A DNA stretch of 64,000 nt, taken from positions 26,771,827 to 26,835,826 of the forward strand of contig NC_043997.1 in NCBI RefSeq assembly GCF_902150065.1, given 5' to 3'. The notes under the pieces are model-generated. The model made no database searches, was not told the origin of the DNA, and worked only from the letters and a program-made list of their open reading frames with translations. Position numbers and translations under genes: made by a program. Shown piece by piece: positions 30,906-41,499 of the stretch; within the stretch, counting starts at the first letter, position 1; the number at the start of each line of letters is the position of its first letter. Source of the DNA: Myripristis murdjan. Lineage: Eukaryota > Chordata > Actinopteri > Holocentriformes > Holocentridae.

Positions 30906-31732
30906 CCTTGTCTTTATGGTACTGTGGGGACGCAGGACCAGGCCATGCTTTCTGGGGACCACCCTTTCTGGTGGGTTTAAAGCTCTGAAAAAAAATCAGG
31001 CAGCATCCTGTTGTGGGCGTTAACAGCAATCTCACTTCAAATAGCCAATCAGGCAAAGCAGAGTTCCCAGATCTGACAAGGACTACCTTTCTGGGGACTT
31101 TTCGGGTCTTTAGGCACGTGTGAGGTCATAACATACACACTGTGGTTTTCTATCTATCTGAGTACCTCTTTACACACATTCAGGTAAAAGTTACTTAAGG
31201 GAACCACATAACACCTTTGACTGTCAAGATGAGTGCTGTGTAACCATGATACAATATAGTATTCATCCACTGAAGCTTGGCAGTGTCAAAATTTAGCTTA
31301 AACTGGCAGTACACATAGACCATCAGACCAACATCAAAAATTGTAACAACTGCTTACAATGAAAATGGAAGGCAAAGAATAGTTAAAAATTGTATGGTGT
31401 AATAAAATGTTCTACTTCAGTGCCTCATTTGCTTCTGATTATCCACACAGCTGGTGCTGTAACTCTAGTACAGTCCTACATTTGTTTCATTTCCTTGGTT
31501 GAATAAACAGAAACTGCTCCAAACTGAAACATACACTTGGATTCATTTTAAAGTACTGAACTTTAATATCAGTAACATTTGGGAAGTATGTCAGAGAACA
31601 TAAAAACATGTGCAAACATCCATTAAATGACTTCTCTAAACTTGGTTTTTGAGAGCCGTGATTCAATTCTTGACATAGAATTTTATGACTGACCAACTTC
31701 TGTTTTTGAGTGCGACTTTTTCCAATGAAGGC
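30904..31732. other. Non-coding; GTGGGGAC repeat remnant then spacer
   Basis: 30904-31125 carries CTGTGGGGAC/TTTCTGGGGAC motifs of a dispersed fish repeat. The remainder shows no gene. Confidence 0.5.
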
Positions 31733-31985
31733 ACTTAGACTTAGACTTCCTTTATTGCCATTGCACAAAAAAAACACAGCAGTGAGTTTTTTGCAACGAA
31801 ATGTCGTTGCTTGGCTTCCGGATTACAACAGAGATGGAATTGTGGGGCAGTTTAAATAATTAAAATATAATCTATATAACTAGTGTGTAAAAAAACAAGA
31901 GCTAAATAATAATGAGTGCAAGAGAGAATAAATAGATAAAACAGAATAAACAGTGTAAACAGCAGAAACATCGTAGCAGCAGGGT
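31733..31985 (-). mobile_element. LINE 3'-end fragment
   Basis: The plus strand has ACTTAGACTTCCTTTATTGC and CGTTGCTTGGCTTC, the antisense of a LINE 3' UTR tail common in fish. No coding part. Confidence 0.5.
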
Positions 31986-33485
31986 GGAGAGTATTTCACA
32001 ATAGGAGGTAATTCTCCTCATCCCAAGGGGTTTTGCAGTCACTTTTGCCAGGGACACAACATGATGTGATGAAAGACATCATGTGCTTCTCAACAGCAAG
32101 AACCTCCTCTTTCTCCCACATTTTTGTTCTGATAGGTTGGCGACCTGCAAAACAATACATGCAGATGTAAATGTTTCTCTATGGAAGTGTTATGACAAAA
32201 ATGAACAAAACTGAATGAGTGCGAAACACACTAAAGACGATGAAATTGATTCAATTTTTAAAGCAGTGTATACATGCATGTGTATCAGAGATTGAGAAGG
32301 GGAGGGACCACATTATGTTACTAATCAAAACAATAATCGCTCAGATAACCTGTCAGATCACAGTCATAACGAGCTAAAACATGAGAAATGACTTTAATTT
32401 TGATAATAAAAGCACTAAATCAGGTGCACATGTACTGTGTTATCATTTCCAGGCAACCCTGCTATTTTCACTTATAGACAAAGCAGCACATTGCAACAAG
32501 TCACATTACTTGGCTCTTAACAGCTGGATCAGGGTGGACCACGACAACAACCTCTCATCAAATGGAAAGACAGCTTCTCCAAACAATACTGTTGTACTGA
32601 CAATGCACCACAAACATGCAGCCAGAGGCAGAAGTGGCAGGTGTGGCTGTTCAAGTGTTACCTACATAACTTTGAGTAAATTTTACTTGTAAGAGTAGTT
32701 GCAATGCAGTTAAGAGTCAGATGTCATTCATTACCATTGCAACCAGACTGCTGTTCTAGCAAGATCAACTTTATTAGCATGGACAGCAAAAGTATGGATA
32801 CTGGCGTATATAGTATGCAGTATAGTGTTCCCTCAAACACAAGTTCCTCTTGGGTATTGAGGATCTGCAGAGTCTAATCTTGGTCAAACTGTAATTTGTG
32901 CCATACATTTACTGCTACTTGACAACAACAATGCCCAACATTCCCTCTGCTCCCCCAGATGACACTGTTCAAAGCAGGATAACAGCAGGGGCTCCAGGAG
33001 TATAGTTTGATCTCAGAAACTTTACCTTTCTCCTTTGTCGCTGACTGACGTTTGGAGGCTTGTGGCAGTGTCATGGTGGAGGCTTCTGGAGATGACATGG
33101 TGTCCTGCTGTGGTGCTGCATCATGATGGCTCACATCTGGCATGCATTATACCATTCTCTACATTGTGTGTTACTGACCTGTAAGCTTTTGGTCCTCCTG
33201 AGCCTGGGGACAAAATCCTGGTCCTGTTCTGAGGCACTGGTCTGTGTTTGTGGAGATATCAGCTTCAGAGAACGCAGTGACACTCAGGGATCGTTCTCCA
33301 GCCTGAGGAAATCAGTTCAACACCCGTACTGAGTAGCTGATCAACCTTATTGTAACTCAACAATAACCATAAGAAGATACACAAAACAAGAAATGAGAGA
33401 GTGGGAGTACTAGTTACCTGTCTCCTGTATCTGACTCAATATCATTATAGCGATTGAAAGTATCCGTCAGTTCTGATTTCTGCCC

Positions 33486-34798
33486 TGAACATGTGTCCAG
33501 CTGTAACCATTACAGCTGAGAACAAGTTAACATGAGGTGTGACAGGAGAATCCTGACCTGTAACCAATAGTTGGTGTGACTGGTAGCAAGCAAACTGAGC
33601 TCACCTTCAATGGCACAAGCTATACCTGCTGATTTTTTAACTTACTCTAATGTAAAGACACTAGAAATACCATTAAATGTGCAAAGTGTAATTCAGCCAC
33701 GGTGGTTCCCCACAACAACATCAGAGCTGACAGATGTGTGTGACTGTGGTCTTCTACACGTGCCATGACTGGAGGCCACTCACACACACATTCCCTTGTC
33801 AGTTCGGATGTTGTCGTGGGGACCACAGCGATTTGATCGTATGTTGCAGGTTTCATCACTTTTCTAGTCTCTTGAGTGTTCACACAGATGAAAAATCAGT
33901 ATGTATAGCTTGTGCCACTGAAGGTGAGCTCAGTTTGCTTGCTACCAGTCACACCAACTATTGTTTACAGGTCAGGATTCTCTTGTCACACCTCATGTTA
34001 ACTTGTTCTCAGCTGTAAGGGTTAAAACTAGGGTTGGGTACCGAAACGCGGTGCCAACAGGGCACCGGTTCCGACGTAAACGGTAGTAACCAGACCAAAT
34101 AAGAATGAAAATTTCAGTGCCTCATTTCGGTGCTGGCCGCTGGTGTTCCGGCGTCAACTTGCGGTTGTTGACCGTGACGTCAGCGCCGCTACTCAGCACA
34201 CTTGTTGATCAGAACTGATAGTGAGAGGATCAATAAAGATGCAAAACGCTCCAAAAAGGCAAAACGCTCCAAGGTTTGGCTACATTTCACGTCCCAGGAG
34301 GATGCAGACTGCGACATGCAACAGATTCCTTAAAGCAATGTCATGCAAGGGAGGTAACACGTCGAATTTAATGAAACATCTGACACACATGCAGTTTATT
34401 TAAAAGCCAAACAATGCACCATGTTTGATAACCTACGTCAGCGGTCCCCAACCACCGGTCCGCGGACCGGTACCGGGGCACGAGACATTCCCAGCCGGGC
34501 AGTGCAGCCCGACTGTCCCCCCACCCCCCGCAGTTGCGCACAAATGGCACGAGTTTATTATTGCCATATGTTATTTTATTTATATTGTCTAAATATTTAA
34601 GTTAATATTGTATTCAATTTGGCCCTGGAAATGAAAGGGTATTGTTTTTCGACAAAGTGTGTGCGTTTTTGTTTTTTTAAGTACCGGTTCGAGAACCATT
34701 TAAGCACCGGAACCGTTTAAAAAATACAGAGTAGGCACCGGTATCAGATAAAACCCAACTGATACCCAACCCTAGTTACAACTGGATACATGTTCAGG
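33486..34798. mobile_element. Large palindromic MITE, interrupted
   Basis: The outer ends CTGAACATGTGTCCAGCTGT and its imperfect complement (34776-34798) are inverted. Inside, 33512-33735 is repeated inverted at about 33780-34018, forming a long imperfect hairpin centred near 33757. The right part is split by the hAT-type element at 34029-34773. Non-coding. Confidence 0.6.
34029..34773 (+). mobile_element. hAT-like element with BED-finger remnant
   Basis: Termini AGGGTTGGGTACCG and the inverse TACCCAACCCT. Contains a short frame with CKGGNTSNLMKHLTHMQ, the end of a BED zinc finger typical of hAT transposases (34250-34400), and near 34438-34550 a segment (GCGGTCCCCAACC, CCGCGGACCGG) that looks like the end of yet another element. 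Internally deleted. Confidence 0.65.
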
Positions 34799-34837
34799 AC
34801 ATGAACTTTCACACATGCGTATTTTTTTTAATTTAAC

Positions 34838-34970
34838 GACAGTCAAGACACTAGAAATCTCATTAAATGTGTAAAGTGTAATTCAGCCACCGTGGTCCCC
34901 ACAACAACATCAGAGCTGACAGATGTGTGTGACTGTGGTCTTCTACAAATGCTGTGACTGGACCCCATTA
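34838..34970. repeat. Direct duplicate of 33648-33776
   Basis: CACTAGAAAT, TTCAGCCACNGTGG, CAACATCAGAGCTGACAGAT and GACTGTGGTCTTCTACA occur in the same order and orientation as at 33648-33776, about 1.19 kb apart. Confidence 0.8.
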
Positions 34971-35576
34971 AATCACAAAAACCAAAAAGGTGTCTGGCTG
35001 CATAGTCAAGACTTCACAGTTAGATACAGTATGTGTAGAGAAAACTTAAATGGCCCTCAAATAAAAATAATTCAACAACACTCAAAACAGCCGAGGCTTA
35101 AAATCTAAACTTTGAACAAATGACAAAGGAAATCAAATCAAGACTCAAGTCAGTACCTGGTTCAAGGTGACTGCAGAGCTCCGAGGATCCTGGTCTGTGT
35201 TTGTGGAGATATCAGCTTCAGAAAACGCAGTGACACTCAGGGATCGTTCTCCAGCCTGAGGAAATCAGTTCAACACCAGAAATGAAAAACACAAACAACC
35301 AAAACCATATTTTTTGATGTTCAAGCAGGCAATCTTCTTTCAAACAGAATAGATACAGCAACATTTTTATTTTTCACAAACCTGTTGCCTCCAAGGCCAG
35401 TGAGTTCCTCCATAGTTCTAAGTAATTTTCTCTCCAGCCAAAATATCCCTTAACGCAAATAGTTCCAAAACTGCCATCTTCTCGGGATGCATCAATACTT
35501 CAAAAAGAAAATCATGCACTAAGTAGGTGTAATAACATTTAACAATTTTTTTATATTCGCCAACAATTTAGTATTT

Positions 35577-35702
35577 GCCCTGCGATGGACTGGCGACCTG
35601 TCCAGGGTGTTTCACTGCCTTCCGCCCTATGTGCGCTGGGATAGGCTCCAGCAACCCCCCGCGACCCTTGTGAGGATAAGCGGTTTAGAAGATGAATGAA
35701 TT
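35577..35702 (+). mobile_element. LINE/SINE 3' tail (GATAAGCGGTTTAGAAGATG type)
   Basis: GCGATGGACTGGCGACCTGT through GATAAGCGGTTTAGAAGATG then AATGAA, a very common teleost retroposon 3' end. No coding part. Family name not assigned. Confidence 0.7.
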
Positions 35703-35897
35703 TAGTATTTGTCCTTGAAAAGAAAGGCACATATATGAGACTGGGTCATCTCTTTTAATGCCATAGTCTGCAATAGCTAAATTGCCATTCATAAATAAAC
35801 TGTAATAGATAAATAATCTGATTTCATTCATGTGAACCTGTATCGCACTTATTATATTACTGATGGCTAGAGTTGTGTCATGGGTCAACAATTCGTC

Positions 35898-36189
35898 TCC
35901 CCTCTGTCGGTCTCCGGTGCTCCGGCGGCTGTCAGCACTCCCTTTCCGGCTGCTGTGTCCACTGCACCCGGGCTTCCCGCTCCGGCGGCGCCGGGAGCTC
36001 GGCGCTAGTACCGGCGGCAGCAGTGGGAGCGATAAGGCCGACTCTCCGCTTCCGCGGCGCGTGGAGCCCGGTGCGAGGAGCGACGGCGGCAGCAACAGCC
36101 GGCTCCCACAGGAGGAGCGGGTGCAGTGGACACAGCAGCCGGAAAGGGAGTGCTGACAGCCACCGGAGCACCGAAGACCGACAGAGGGG
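35898..36189. repeat. GC-rich inverted repeat, 72-bp arms
   Basis: Arms 35898-35969 and 36118-36189 are complementary at 70 of 72 positions (start CCCCTCTGTCGGT, end GACCGACAGAGGGG). The 148-bp loop is CG-rich and partly self-complementary. A second small hairpin, GGTGAAAGTCC/GGACTTTCACC, overlaps the outer edge at 36188-36220. Several frames are open in all phases because of composition. Confidence 0.9.
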
Positions 36190-36220
36190 TGAAAGTCCAC
36201 CTCTCGATTGGACTTTCACC

Positions 36221-36538
36221 ATGAACTTTGACATGGACGATAATGTTAAACATGAAACACGTTGTTTTAATGTTTTATTTACTCAAATACTGAAAAAGCT
36301 CATCAAACACGTTGTTCTGTAACCATAAATGTGCCTGGTGCAGCTAGCTACAGGCACATATTAGCTAATTAGCAACGTAATTAGGCTAACGTTACTTTGG
36401 CTAGTCATTGCCTCACTAGTAACATTATAAGGAAGCTTTCCCCCGACTAACGTTACAACAAGCATTACCAAAACCCCTGTTACTTTTTAATTACATAACG
36501 TGCAAAAGGCTTGTGATAATTTATTGTTACGTTAACTT

Positions 36539-36570
<32 letters not shown>

Positions 36571-36890
36571 GCATAAGGCATATAAATGTGTCCCTATGGC
36601 CGCTAAGAAAAACGTTTTTTTTAATATTCTGATGGCATGCTGCTTTTAAATCAAATAAAACTGTCTCAGTTCACTATGACACATTTTTACATATTGTTAT
36701 CATAACTCACCTTGCAATTAACACCTGTCTCGCACTGTAAGCACACAGCAAATGGCGTCGCCCTCGGTTCCCTCCTCCGCTTGAGTCAGGGAGCGCTTGT
36801 TTTGTATAGTAAGCACATCCTGTTAGTGTGGTGATGCTGTTAGATCCATAGACTGGTTAGACCTGAGATTCCCATATCCGCCCACCAGGT
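36221..36890. other. Spacer with poly-C
   Basis: 29 consecutive C at 36541-36569. Otherwise AT-rich without a recognised gene; 36750-36850 is mildly CG-rich. Confidence 0.6.
36541..36569. repeat. Poly-C tract (29 bp)
   Basis: Uninterrupted homopolymer C, rare in vertebrate DNA. G-quadruplex or i-motif forming potential on the two strands. Confidence 0.9.
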
Positions 36891-39107
36891 ATGCCAATAT
36901 ACTACACCCTCCAGAAAAACGCGATTATGCGATTTATTTATGCCCATGACTCTATCGATATGATGAAAATTGATTATGAGTTGGCTACTACGGACCACAT
37001 ACCCTTTTTCATGGTGTTGAACACAGGCAATTTACCAGTGTTGGTGCCTGTGGAAAATGGCATTGATGTAGGGAAAATAGACTGGTCAAAATTGTCAATG
37101 AAAGATCGTAATAAGTATGTCAATCATTCTGATGCCTTGCTGGGTAATATTATGGTTCCAAAAGGTGCCTTATTGTGTCGGGATATGAACTGTAAGAATG
37201 TACAACACTGTAAGGAATTATGCTCCCTTTACGAAGCTATCGTGGAGTCTCTTGGTATCTCAAGTGGGCATCTATATAAACATAGGACAAAAGCGTGTAA
37301 TATTAAGCCGGGTTGGAAGGATTATGTAGAAGAGCTTCATGCAGAGGCTCGAACTGCTTTTAAAAAATGGGCTGAGTCAGGCAAAAGTAGGCATGGCCCT
37401 CTGTTTGAAAATAAAAAATGCACTAATGCTAAATTTAAGTACGCACTTCGCTATATCAAAAGAAATGAAAACACTATGAGGGCAGATTCACTGGCAAGGA
37501 AGTTGCAAAATAATGATGTTAATGACTTCTGGAAAGAAATAAAAACTATTAATAATTGCAAAACATCTCTTCCATCTAATATAGATGGTGTGAGTGGTCC
37601 TGATGAAATTTCACAGTTATGGCGGAAACATTATTATGAACTGTTAAACTGTGTAAAAAGTAATCTGGTAGTAGTTGATAAAGTTGAGTATAATGATGAT
37701 TGTATTGTTACTTGTGCTGAAGTCTACGAAGCAATACTGAAGTTGAGAGATAATAAGGCCTGTGGTCTAGATAATATTACAGCTGAACATATTAAATTTG
37801 CCAGTAAGAAACTGTGCCCACTGGTGGCTTTATGTTATACAGATTTTCTTGTCCATGGAGTGTTACCTGATTCTATGCTCTCTGTTGTGCTGGTACCAGT
37901 AATAAAAGATAAAGTGGGGAAGGTGAATAGTTCAGATAACTATAGACCAATAGCACTGGCCAGTGTCATGTCCAAAGTGCTGGAGACAGTTCTACTGGGT
38001 AGGCTTGAGATGTATGTCCTGACTTCTGACAACCAATTTGGCTTTAAGCGGAAGCATGGCACTGACTTATGTATTTTTGCGCTAAAGGAAATTTTAGATA
38101 AGTATAATAGGCAAAATTCCACAATGTTCATGTGTTTCATTGATGCTTCTAAAGCATTCGACCGTGTCAGTCATGAGAAATTGTTTTTAGAACTATCTAA
38201 AAGTGGGGTGCCTGGTTTTTTAATTAGAATCTTGGTTTACTGGTACTCACATCAGACCATGAGAGTGAGATGGGGGAATGTAACATCTGCTCCCTTTCAG
38301 GTGTCCAATGGTGTCCGCCAGGGTGGAATTTTGTCTCCTTTTCTTTTTAACATGTATATGAATGATTTGTCTCTGTTCTTAAATGCATGTGGTACAGGCT
38401 GTTGGGTTGGTGACAGATTAATCAATCACCTTATGTATGCAGATGACTTGGTCATCTTTAGTCCATATAGTGCTGGCCTCCAGCAGCTGTTGGAAGTATG
38501 TTCACAGTATGGTGCTGACTTTGATATAAAGTACAATGCTAAAAAGAGTAAGATCATGATGGTCAGAACCAGAGAGGACAGACAGGCAACCTTTCCTGAC
38601 TTCTACCTGTGTGGCACTGCACTCAGTGTGTGCAGTGAGATTACGTATCTAGGCCATATTATTTCAGATGACTTGTCTGATGACAAAGACTACAGGCAGC
38701 GGCGGAAGTTGTATGCCCAAGCGAATATGCTGTGTCGCAAATTTAGTATGTGTTCGGTATCTGTGAAAATCTCACTCTTTAGAGCATATTGTACACCCAT
38801 GTATACTGCCCAGCTCTGGTGTCGGTACAAACAAGGCAGCATTAGAAAACTCAAAGTGGCCTATAATGACAGCATGAGGCTGCTGCTGAGAGCCCCAAGA
38901 AGCTCCAGTGCAAGTCATATGTTTGTCAGTGTTGGAGTACCTACCTGCCCTGCTGTTCTACGTAACCTGATGTATAGATTTATGTGTAGGGTATCTGAGT
39001 CAAAAAATGACTTAATTGCTGTTCTGGCCAACCCTGTACGCAGTTCTGTCAGATTTTCCTCAAAACTGTGGAGTCACTGGAGAACAAGTCTGTATGTTAG
39101 ACAGTAG
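36891..39107 (+). CDS. LINE reverse transcriptase, intact C-terminal ORF
   Basis: A 738-codon open frame. The first ~15 codons (to 36934) are pre-insertion flank, so real element coding starts at 36935. The endonuclease is represented only by its last motif, TDHIPF. RT: NKACGLDNITAEHI, NYRPIALASVMSKVLE, NQFGFKRKHGTDLC, motif A FIDASKAFDRVSH, motif B NGVRQGGILSPFLFN, motif C LMYADDLVIFS, then thumb and connection to SLYVRQ. All RT catalytic Asp residues are present and there is no stop, consistent with recent insertion. It cannot retrotranspose alone without its endonuclease and promoter. Confidence 0.88.
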   Translation: MPIYYTLQKNAIMRFIYAHDSIDMMKIDYELATTDHIPFFMVLNTGNLPVLVPVENGIDVGKIDWSKLSMKDRNKYVNHSDALLGNIMVPKGALLCRDMNCKNVQHCKELCSLYEAIVESLGISSGHLYKHRTKACNIKPGWKDYVEELHAEARTAFKKWAESGKSRHGPLFENKKCTNAKFKYALRYIKRNENTMRADSLARKLQNNDVNDFWKEIKTINNCKTSLPSNIDGVSGPDEISQLWRKHYYELLNCVKSNLVVVDKVEYNDDCIVTCAEVYEAILKLRDNKACGLDNITAEHIKFASKKLCPLVALCYTDFLVHGVLPDSMLSVVLVPVIKDKVGKVNSSDNYRPIALASVMSKVLETVLLGRLEMYVLTSDNQFGFKRKHGTDLCIFALKEILDKYNRQNSTMFMCFIDASKAFDRVSHEKLFLELSKSGVPGFLIRILVYWYSHQTMRVRWGNVTSAPFQVSNGVRQGGILSPFLFNMYMNDLSLFLNACGTGCWVGDRLINHLMYADDLVIFSPYSAGLQQLLEVCSQYGADFDIKYNAKKSKIMMVRTREDRQATFPDFYLCGTALSVCSEITYLGHIISDDLSDDKDYRQRRKLYAQANMLCRKFSMCSVSVKISLFRAYCTPMYTAQLWCRYKQGSIRKLKVAYNDSMRLLLRAPRSSSASHMFVSVGVPTCPAVLRNLMYRFMCRVSESKNDLIAVLANPVRSSVRFSSKLWSHWRTSLYVRQ

Positions 39108-39224
39108 TGGAAAGCTTTGTTTTATTTTTCTTGTTTCTTTTCTTTGTTATTGTGCTGTTTTCTTTTTATTGTGATATGGATCCCCTGGGTCTGAAATAAA
39201 GGGAATTATATATTATTATTATTA
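36935..39224 (+). mobile_element. Young 5'-truncated non-LTR retrotransposon
   Basis: Target-site duplication TATGCGATT at 36926-36934 and 39225-39233. The element runs from the end of the endonuclease domain through RT to a 3' UTR and a short ATT-repeat tail. The flanks join into one continuous older repeat (GCGATTATGCGATT then CCCGCATAAATCACC). Jockey-superfamily type (CR1/L2/Rex1-like); clade not resolved. Confidence 0.9.
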
Positions 39225-39233
39225 TATGCGATT

Positions 39234-40183
39234 CCCGCATAAATCACCAAAATGTCGCTGATTATGCGGGGTCAATTATTTTCCAAAAGGGCGCATAATT
39301 CCCGCGTATTTCGCATATTTTGCGAAATTATCAGCTCGCGCAAGAACAGCGCTCACAGGAGAGAGAAAAGATGATATTGCACTGAATGGGGTTCCCACAA
39401 ATGGTGCAGTAAGGTTCTTAAACTATTTAGACCTATCCACAATTTTCCTAGAGTGCTTCCGGGGTTGTGGGTGAAACATCCGGTTGACTCGGGCGGAACG
39501 CGGAAGTAGCTATTTGTTTACGTTACGGTCTCGTCTTTTACAACGTTAGTTAGCTCGCTACTTTGTGCTCAGCTCTGCCACCTCAGAGCTGAGCTCCGCC
39601 ACCCCGGAGCTACTACAGTGCTACAGTGCTACTACTGCAGCCCACAGGATGGACCGCAGGTTAATGAAGCCCGAGGAAGACAGCAAAGATGTTAAACCGA
39701 TGATGTCGGTGCTGACAGGATTCGGCATGCCTACTTTACATATCGATATCTCCTAGACCGTTTATGACATACAGAAAAAACGCCGGAAACCGGAGAAACA
39801 CACTGGGATTAGACTGTCGTGAGACAGGTTAGTTTTACCCTACTGATTTTACCCTACTGCCATTACGGTAACTCCGTAGGACTACTGACAATTCTACCGT
39901 CCAATCACAGAAGAGTCCCCGGTGTGTCACATGTTTGTAATATGAGCTTCTCAGTACCGTAACTCCTGAACCAATGGCGCGACCGAAAAAATCAGACGTT
40001 TTCTTTATCCAACCAACATGAAATCCATGAAACGAAACTTTACCACACGTAAACACCAGTTACCGCCAGCCAGCTCGAATCTTTTTCCGCCTAAACTACT
40101 ACTTCCGCTGGCGCACCGGAAGTTTGGAACATAATTGCTGATAATGGTTTCCCCAGCAACTCCCCCAGGAAAATTGTGGATAC
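39234..40183. other. Older repeat remnant and CG-containing spacer
   Basis: 39234-39330 continues the repeat split by the LINE (GCATAATTCCCGCG). 39440-39800 has CG-rich, promoter-like sequence and a 63-codon frame (39565-39756) without recognisable domains. CCAAT boxes lie at 39901 and 39971. No gene can be supported. Confidence 0.45.
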
Positions 40184-40977
40184 TGAGACATGATAAGATT
40201 GTATTCTGTTTGCAAGGACATTCACTCTTTATAAGTATCTGGTAGTTTCGAGGTTGCATGTAGAGCATCTAAAAGTGCAATGCGCTGGGATAACTCCTAG
40301 GGTTCTTCTGATGGGCCCTATAGGAGATAATCTCCCCTCTTATGAAAGCTTTCATCATTTCCCACAGTACGGACATATATATTTTCAGGCACCACTGGCA
40401 TTGTTGCCTTTGGTTTGCAATATTTTCATTGATATTTTTATGCACTAATGGTACTGCTGCCTTAATTGCTGGTTGACTTTTCGAGCTTGCTGTTTTCACC
40501 ATAGATCAACAGGAAAGCATCACTGTGGCTTTCTCTCTGTGTGCAGAGCTGTTGGACACCAGACTACAGCCCTACCGTGATCTCATTAATAAAAGCCCAA
40601 TCATGGAGAGAGATATCCAACAATTTGGGAATACCAGGTGCATTTAAAAACTAGCAGAGATATATGATGTTTTTAGGCGAGTTTTTTTTTTTCTTTTTTT
40701 CTGCCATCAAAGACCAATACTGTTGTAAACTGAAGCAAATGATTTACTATACGGACAGGAGGTATAAATATTTAGAAATCTAGATGATTGACATCATGAG
40801 ATATGCACTACTCTTGAAAAGACAATGCAGTATAGTCATGCATTTATTATAAAATCCCATGTGAAGTCACACACACAGCAGGTAACAGGTGAAATCAGAT
40901 GAAATGAGAAAAAAATACAGCCTTCATTCATGTAACATAATTTATTAAGAAGCATTAGTTCAGCTAATTCATAAACA

Positions 40978-41206
40978 TGACAGAGAGAGAGACAGACACA
41001 CACACACACACAGACAGACACAGAGAGACAGACACACACAGAGACAGACAGACAGAGAGAGAGAGACAGAGACACACAGGCAGACAGAGAGAGAGAGACA
41101 GACACAGACACACACACACACAGAGACAGACACACAGATAGACAGACAGAGAGATACAGAGAGAGACACAGAGAGAGAGAGAGAAAGACACACAGACAGT
41201 CAGACA

Positions 41207-41250
<44 letters not shown>

Positions 41251-41291
41251 GACACACACACAGACAGACACACACACAGACAGACAGACAG
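40978..41291. repeat. (CAGA)n/(CA)n/(GA)n microsatellite
   Basis: About 314 bp of mixed CA, GA and CAGA units. The orthologous tract in arm 1 is 83 bp. Confidence 0.95.
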
Positions 41292-41354
41292 TACGTTTCA
41301 TCTGAGTATTTGTTATAGTCAAAATAATGAACAGAATTGGAGGGTTAAAAAGAC

Positions 41355-41499
41355 TAATGTCAGGAAGAGCCCTGGACCTGACAATATTTGTGGCCGTTTG
41401 CTTCATACCTGTGCTGATCAGTTAGGCCCCATCTTCTTTTACATATTTCAGATGTCAATCAATCAGCAGAGGGTGCCAAAGTGCTGGAAAAACAGCACA
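41355..41499 (+). mobile_element. Rex1/L2-like LINE RT fragment, left of ISL2EU
   Basis: Plus-strand codons RKSPGPDNICGRLLHTCADQ to KCWKNST. The frame continues without loss at 48538 (IVPVAKIKHPKELNDFRPVA) once the transposon and one AT are removed. Confidence 0.88.

Larger units (their letters stand above)
31996..35490 (-). pseudogene. SET-domain (KMT5A-like) family gene, degenerate
   Basis: Minus-strand exon pieces. 35382-35490: IDASREDGSFG then ELFALRDILAGEKIT, a stop, NYGGTHWPWR; this is the end of a SET domain with its NH/Y core missing. 35157-35255 and 33179-33302: two versions of AGERSLSVTAFSEADISTNT. 33026-33143: MPDVSHHDAAPQQDTMSS to KRQSATKEKG. 31996-32144: MWEKEEVLAVEKHMMSFITS then CCVPGKSDCK and a stop. 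Splice sites fit (for example CAG/GTCGCC at 32144). The domain order recalls multi-exon fish proteins annotated as KMT5A-like. Stops and losses argue against function. Exon joins are inferred. Confidence 0.5.
40184..41499 (-). repeat. Inverted-duplication arm 2
   Basis: Reverse-complement copy of 28626-30173, ending on the right at the ISL2EU insertion and resuming for a few bases at 48538. It contains the L1 linker fragment (40260-40500, minus), the shortened MADF piece (40511-40640) and the expanded microsatellite. Confidence 0.9.

Noticed and set aside
35685-36322. Frames of 97-171 codons on both strands around the GC-rich inverted repeat
   Set aside because: All phases are open because of the base composition and symmetry; no domain.
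39565-39756. 63-codon frame as a first exon
   Set aside because: Start context and CG content are suggestive, but there is no domain, no convincing donor and no linked exon.
40836-41275. C, V, S, L-rich frames over 28864-28960, 40836-41291 and 49267-49811
   Set aside because: Pure dinucleotide and tetranucleotide microsatellite translation.
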